In this document: positions 5,813 to 8,616 of the stretch, one piece after another
How the letters are laid out: every line of letters begins with the position of its first letter
Numbering within the stretch: position 1 is the first letter of the stretch
DNA from: Nitrososphaeraceae archaeon
GTDB taxonomy: Archaea; Thermoproteota; Nitrososphaeria; Nitrososphaerales; Nitrososphaeraceae
Direction: 5' to 3'
Length of the DNA stretch: 8,616 bases
Assembly (NCBI GenBank): GCA_030038695.1
Contig: JASHSN010000191.1
Location: 1 to 8,616, forward strand
Translations under genes and position numbers: made by a program
The notes under the pieces: model-generated
The model's input: the letters and a program-made list of their open reading frames with translations, nothing else
What the model was told of the DNA's origin: nothing
Database searches by the model: none

Positions 5813-6885
5813 AGTTTGGATTCACTCAGGGATTGAACGTCGCTCGTTTGGGTCTGGATGAAACCCAAATTATGACCGCTTGTCAAATAGCAGACCGAAT
5901 GAATTATGATTCTATTTGGACCATGGACCATTCTAATGTACCACAATGGAAAAATGCTGTGGTAAATGACGCTTGGCTTATGCTTGCAGCCATGGGGGCA
6001 ATCACTAGGAATGTTGAATTGGGGACTTGCGTGACAGATGCCATTAGAAGACACCCATCAGCAATTGCGCTCTCTGCAATAACATTGGACAGGATTACGA
6101 ACGGGAGGGCTATCCTCGGTATAGGAGCAGGTGAAGCTCAAAATGTTGTTGACTTTGGAATAGAATTTACCAAACCGGTAACTAAGTTTAAAGAACAATT
6201 AGAGGTTATAGAAAGACTCTTCGATTCAGACCCTGATCATCGTGTCAACTACGAAGGCCAATACTACAAACTTACAAATGCATGTCTTCAGTGCAGGACC
6301 ATTCGCAAACCAAGACCCCCTATTTACATCGCAGCTGGTGCGAAAAAAACGCTCGAGTTGTGTGCGATTTACGGCGATGGTTGGATACCTATAGGTTACA
6401 CTCCAGAGTTATTTCGACGACACGCAGAAGTTATTCGCGAAAATGCCAAGAAAATAGGAAGGAATCTTTCTGATTTTCAATTTGCAAACGATGTGGATAT
6501 CTACTTTACAGATGATGGAGAAGAAGCATGGAATAAGATGAAAAATGCAGTCAAAGTAAGTCTATACAAGCCTGAATTATTAAGCGCGCATAACATACAA
6601 CAAGATTCTGAATTCGATTTCCGTCGCTACTTTACCGAATATGCCATGAATAAACCAGAACTTATGGAACAAATGAAGAAGGCGGCTTTGAAAATCCCTG
6701 ACAGTGTAGCAAGAACGGCAATAGGCGTAGGTAGACCAGACGACGTTATCGAGATGTTAGAGAGATTTATAGGGGCAGGTACGAATCACTTTATCATAAG
6801 ATTTTGGGGAGAGGGTTACTTCAAAAATATAGAAATGTCTGGCAACAAAATCATACCCTATTTTAAGGAACAGTCTGATAAGTAA
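5803..6885 (+). CDS. Luciferase-like (LLM) F420-dependent oxidoreductase, Mer-like
   Basis: The 360-residue protein is a bacterial luciferase-like TIM-barrel oxidoreductase, most like the F420-dependent group that includes methylenetetrahydromethanopterin reductase (Mer). Visible features are VKFGFTQG at the first strand, DSIWTMDHSNVP (36-47), TCVTDAIRRHPSAIAL (75-90), AILGIGAGEAQN (103-114) around the cofactor-phosphate loop, PRPPIYIAAGAKKTLEL followed by GDGWIPIGY, and the C-terminal IGAGTNHFIIRFWGEG. Family members take hydride from reduced F420 or a flavin. Which donor is used and what the substrate is cannot be settled here; a Mer-type step in C1 metabolism is only one option. It has its own SD-like site and ends 25 bp from the convergent nuclease gene. 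The divergent HTH gene could regulate it. Confidence 0.87.
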   Translation: MPVKFGFTQGLNVARLGLDETQIMTACQIADRMNYDSIWTMDHSNVPQWKNAVVNDAWLMLAAMGAITRNVELGTCVTDAIRRHPSAIALSAITLDRITNGRAILGIGAGEAQNVVDFGIEFTKPVTKFKEQLEVIERLFDSDPDHRVNYEGQYYKLTNACLQCRTIRKPRPPIYIAAGAKKTLELCAIYGDGWIPIGYTPELFRRHAEVIRENAKKIGRNLSDFQFANDVDIYFTDDGEEAWNKMKNAVKVSLYKPELLSAHNIQQDSEFDFRRYFTEYAMNKPELMEQMKKAALKIPDSVARTAIGVGRPDDVIEMLERFIGAGTNHFIIRFWGEGYFKNIEMSGNKIIPYFKEQSDK

Positions 6886-6910
6886 GAAGCAATTTAATGG
6901 AGATAGACTT

Positions 6911-7957
6911 CTAAATATAGGTATCGAGCGAATGTTGGAGTAAAGCATCATTTTCTTTTTTTGGCACGTTGCTTTTTGCGACTGGTTCAGCATCAAACCC
7001 TAGTTTCTTAAGCGAGTGCGCAAAATCTTGGGAAAATCCATGAAACGTGTAAATCTTCTCAGCATTAGAAGCTTTCACAAATTCAAGCAATTCAACGTAG
7101 TCACAGTGGTCGCTCATTACGACAGCATGATCAAGACCCATCATGTTTCTATACCGATTATCCAACGCCCAGCCGCTGAACCCGATACAAATAGCGCCGT
7201 ATTTCTTCTTTATAAGTTTCACAAAATTACTTCTCAAGTGCACTAGCGGCGAAATCATTACCCACGGCCTAGTCCTGCTCAGTAATCCTTGTTTCTCCGC
7301 CTCCGAAAACATAACTGAGTCCTTTAGCGCGATGCCCAATTTTTTGTAAGTGTTGTTCATTTTATAGACGACGTCATGGACATAGAATGGCTCCCAATGA
7401 CTGAACAGTCTGGTCAATATTTGTGCTTTGCCTAATGGGTAACCCATAAGCAGAACGGGTAGCCCCTGGTCGTACATTTCAGAAATAAGTTTATTCGTTT
7501 TATGAATAACACCGGTTATATCAGGAAAAACGTAGTGAGCTCGACCAAACGTTGCTTCTATAATTAGAGTTCGTACCTCTGGTATCGTTGCTGATTTCAT
7601 AAATGCCCTCTCTCTCGTAGATATGTCACCAGTGTAGTAAAGGTCATCATCAATTAATAGACCCCTGGAGCCAAGAATGTGGCCAGAATCCAATAGCTGG
7701 AAGCCGTTGTAGGTTTCATTTATTTCGGGCATTGGAAACCCACGAGCACCGGCTATTAGAGACGTCTCCTTCGAGGTAAGGATTTTGTTTCCGCTGGTCA
7801 GTTTGGTTCGATAATAATTTCGGCAAAGATGGTCAGTATGAGCATGAGAGAAAAACGTAAAGTCGCTCGGAAAAGGTCTGATTGGATCAACTGAAATTTT
7901 GTTCCTCCCGTCGTGAATCACCATGCAAGAATCAACAAAGGTGACTGAGATTGACAT
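6911..7957 (-). CDS. Metallo-beta-lactamase/beta-CASP nuclease, ligase-associated exonuclease-like
   Basis: The 348-residue protein has the complete set of beta-CASP nuclease motifs: Asp24 in ISVDP, SHAHTDHL (His38, His40, Asp42, His43), His93 in DSGHILGS, Asp111 in YYTGDIS, the acidic motif A in IIEATFGR (Glu134), GYPLGKAQ (172-179), His284 in MSDHCDY and His306 in TFHGF. These bind two zinc ions and cut phosphodiester bonds. The GYPLGKAQ and SGWA segments resemble the exonuclease family annotated as DNA-ligase-associated (COG1236 relatives) more than the long aCPSF1 type: it lacks KH domains and is short. A role in RNA 3' processing or in DNA end processing is possible; no ligase or helicase gene is visible nearby. 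The ATG at 7957 has a well-placed TATA-like box. Confidence 0.87.
   Translation of the reverse strand: MSISVTFVDSCMVIHDGRNKISVDPIRPFPSDFTFFSHAHTDHLCRNYYRTKLTSGNKILTSKETSLIAGARGFPMPEINETYNGFQLLDSGHILGSRGLLIDDDLYYTGDISTRERAFMKSATIPEVRTLIIEATFGRAHYVFPDITGVIHKTNKLISEMYDQGLPVLLMGYPLGKAQILTRLFSHWEPFYVHDVVYKMNNTYKKLGIALKDSVMFSEAEKQGLLSRTRPWVMISPLVHLRSNFVKLIKKKYGAICIGFSGWALDNRYRNMMGLDHAVVMSDHCDYVELLEFVKASNAEKIYTFHGFSQDFAHSLKKLGFDAEPVAKSNVPKKENDALLQHSLDTYI
6951..6962 (+). terminator. Possible T-rich terminator for the luciferase-like gene
   Basis: A T4-C-T7 tract lies about 66 bases after the luciferase-like stop codon, inside the 3' end of the convergent nuclease gene. Archaeal transcription often ends at U-rich tracts without a strong hairpin. 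The same bases encode lysines on the other strand, so coding need alone may explain them. Confidence 0.25.
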
Positions 7958-7980
7958 TCGTATGCTGTGACTTTATGATG

Positions 7981-7990
7981 TATTTTAATA
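7981..7990 (-). promoter_or_regulatory. Candidate TATA box for the beta-CASP nuclease gene
   Basis: On the minus strand this is TATTAAAATA, centred 28 bp upstream of the ATG at 7957. The placement predicts a leaderless transcript. No Shine-Dalgarno-like site precedes this ATG, which agrees. Confidence 0.5.
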
Positions 7991-8023
7991 TTTTAGTCCC
8001 GAATACCACCATGCTGACGTTGG

Positions 8024-8029
8024 TTTAAG
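8024..8029 (+). promoter_or_regulatory. Candidate TATA element for purN
   Basis: TTTAAG, in GGTTTAAGA, is centred about 30 bp upstream of the purN TTG. It lies in a 98-bp divergent spacer shared with the nuclease gene. The match is short and the call weak. Confidence 0.3.
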
Positions 8030-8055
8030 AGGGTGATGATATCAAGTAAGGGCAT

Positions 8056-8616
8056 TTGATTAATCTTGCCGTCCTAATCTCGGGACGTGGCAGTAATATG
8101 GATGCGATATTGTCAGCGATCAAGCTGGGAAAGATCCGAAACCTTAAACCGTCGATTGTTATTTCAAATAATCCTTATGCGGCTGGTCTCAAAATTGCTT
8201 CAGAAAAATTTGGAGTAGCGACTAAGACTCTGATGGATCGTGGCTATAAGGGCTGGGCCTACGATCAAAGATTGGTCCCTCTGTTGGAAGAATACGGCGT
8301 CAATAGAGAAGAAGGTGTGATTTGTCTTGCAGGATTTAATCGCATACTGAGCCCTCAATTTGTTTGCACCTATAAGAGGCGTATTATGAATATACACCCA
8401 GCCCTTCTACCTTCCTTTCAGGGCCTGCACGCACAGAAACAGGCTTTAGAATACGGCGTAAAAGTAAGCGGATGCACTGTTCATTTTGTGGATGAAGGGG
8501 TCGATACGGGACCTATAATACTCCAAAGGGCAGTGCCCGTGCTTGCTTCCGATACAGAAGAATTGTTAGCAGCAAGAATATTAAAAGCAGAGCATGAACT
8601 CTATCCGGAAGCCCTT
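8056..8616 (+). CDS. purN: Phosphoribosylglycinamide formyltransferase, N-terminal 187 residues (partial)
   Basis: The frame runs open to the window end. PurN moves a formyl group from 10-formyltetrahydrofolate (or an archaeal equivalent) to glycinamide ribonucleotide, the third step of purine synthesis. The sequence shows the glycinamide-ribotide phosphate loop LISGRGSNMDAIL (7-19), VISNNPYAAGLKIA (34-47), CLAGFNRILSP (90-100), MNIHPALLPSFQGLHA (111-126) and HFVDEGVDTGPII (143-155). The catalytic triad is present as Asn112, His114 and Asp150, with the same 38-residue spacing between Asn and Asp as in E. coli PurN. The TTG start is chosen because an in-frame TAA lies at 8047-8049 and no ATG precedes the conserved NLAVLISG strand. 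At 187 residues it lacks only its C-terminal part. Use of a folate rather than a pterin donor cannot be judged. Confidence 0.93.
   Translation, partial: MINLAVLISGRGSNMDAILSAIKLGKIRNLKPSIVISNNPYAAGLKIASEKFGVATKTLMDRGYKGWAYDQRLVPLLEEYGVNREEGVICLAGFNRILSPQFVCTYKRRIMNIHPALLPSFQGLHAQKQALEYGVKVSGCTVHFVDEGVDTGPIILQRAVPVLASDTEELLAARILKAEHELYPEAL

Noticed and set aside
5728..6054. 108-codon minus-strand frame across the start of the luciferase-like gene
   Set aside because: It overlaps the conserved N-terminal barrel of the luciferase-like protein and has a composition rich in Cys, His and Ser, typical of a shadow frame.
1..8616. CRISPR array, insertion sequence, prophage or defence island
   Set aside because: No regularly spaced long repeats, transposase, integrase or defence-type protein motifs appear; all large frames belong to housekeeping-type families or a simple membrane protein.

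Overview
The window is most likely from an archaeon, and Thaumarchaeota/Nitrososphaeria is my best guess. The reasons are the V/A-type ATPase subunit I end, a fused ThiD-ThiN thiamine protein, an archaeal-type (ApgM) phosphoglycerate mutase, an F420/Mer-like luciferase-fold enzyme, a beta-CASP nuclease, AT-rich boxes about 27-31 bp upstream of several start codons, and frequent TTG starts. The lineage below archaea is inferred from gene content only; I could not run a search.

Layout. Positions 3-233 hold the last 76 codons of a V/A-type ATPase subunit I, followed by a small unrecognised protein (283-618) and thiDN (756-2093), all on +. Next come two minus-strand genes: a four-helix membrane protein (2095-2562), which meets thiDN tail to tail with one base between them, and a GalT-family nucleotidyltransferase (2619-3647). 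A 189-bp divergent spacer (3648-3836) separates galT from apgM (3840-5156, +). A small helix-turn-helix regulator (5226-5633, -) is divergent from a luciferase-like oxidoreductase (5803-6885, +) across a 169-bp spacer with two AT-rich promoter-like boxes. A beta-CASP nuclease (6911-7957, -) and the first 187 codons of purN (8056 to the window end, +) close the window.

How the genes work together. This looks like an ordinary chromosomal housekeeping region with alternating strands and mostly single-gene transcription units, not one operon or a mobile island. The themes are cofactor synthesis (thiamine phosphate), central carbon (phosphoglycerate mutase, a sugar-phosphate nucleotidyltransferase), purine synthesis (PurN), energy (ATPase) and nucleic acid processing (beta-CASP). 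I see no tRNA, rRNA, CRISPR, insertion sequence or phage gene. No spacer exceeds 300 bases.

The items most worth a second look are small. GalT has an active-site HPHLN motif where HPHxQ is usual. TGAAT occurs three times at exact 10-bp spacing just before thiDN. A dyad overlaps the predicted start of apgM transcription. A 26-codon upstream reading frame overlaps the start of the luciferase-like gene. The HTH protein has a possible zinc site where ThiR-type regulators would carry a ThiN domain. I found no clear new multi-gene system.
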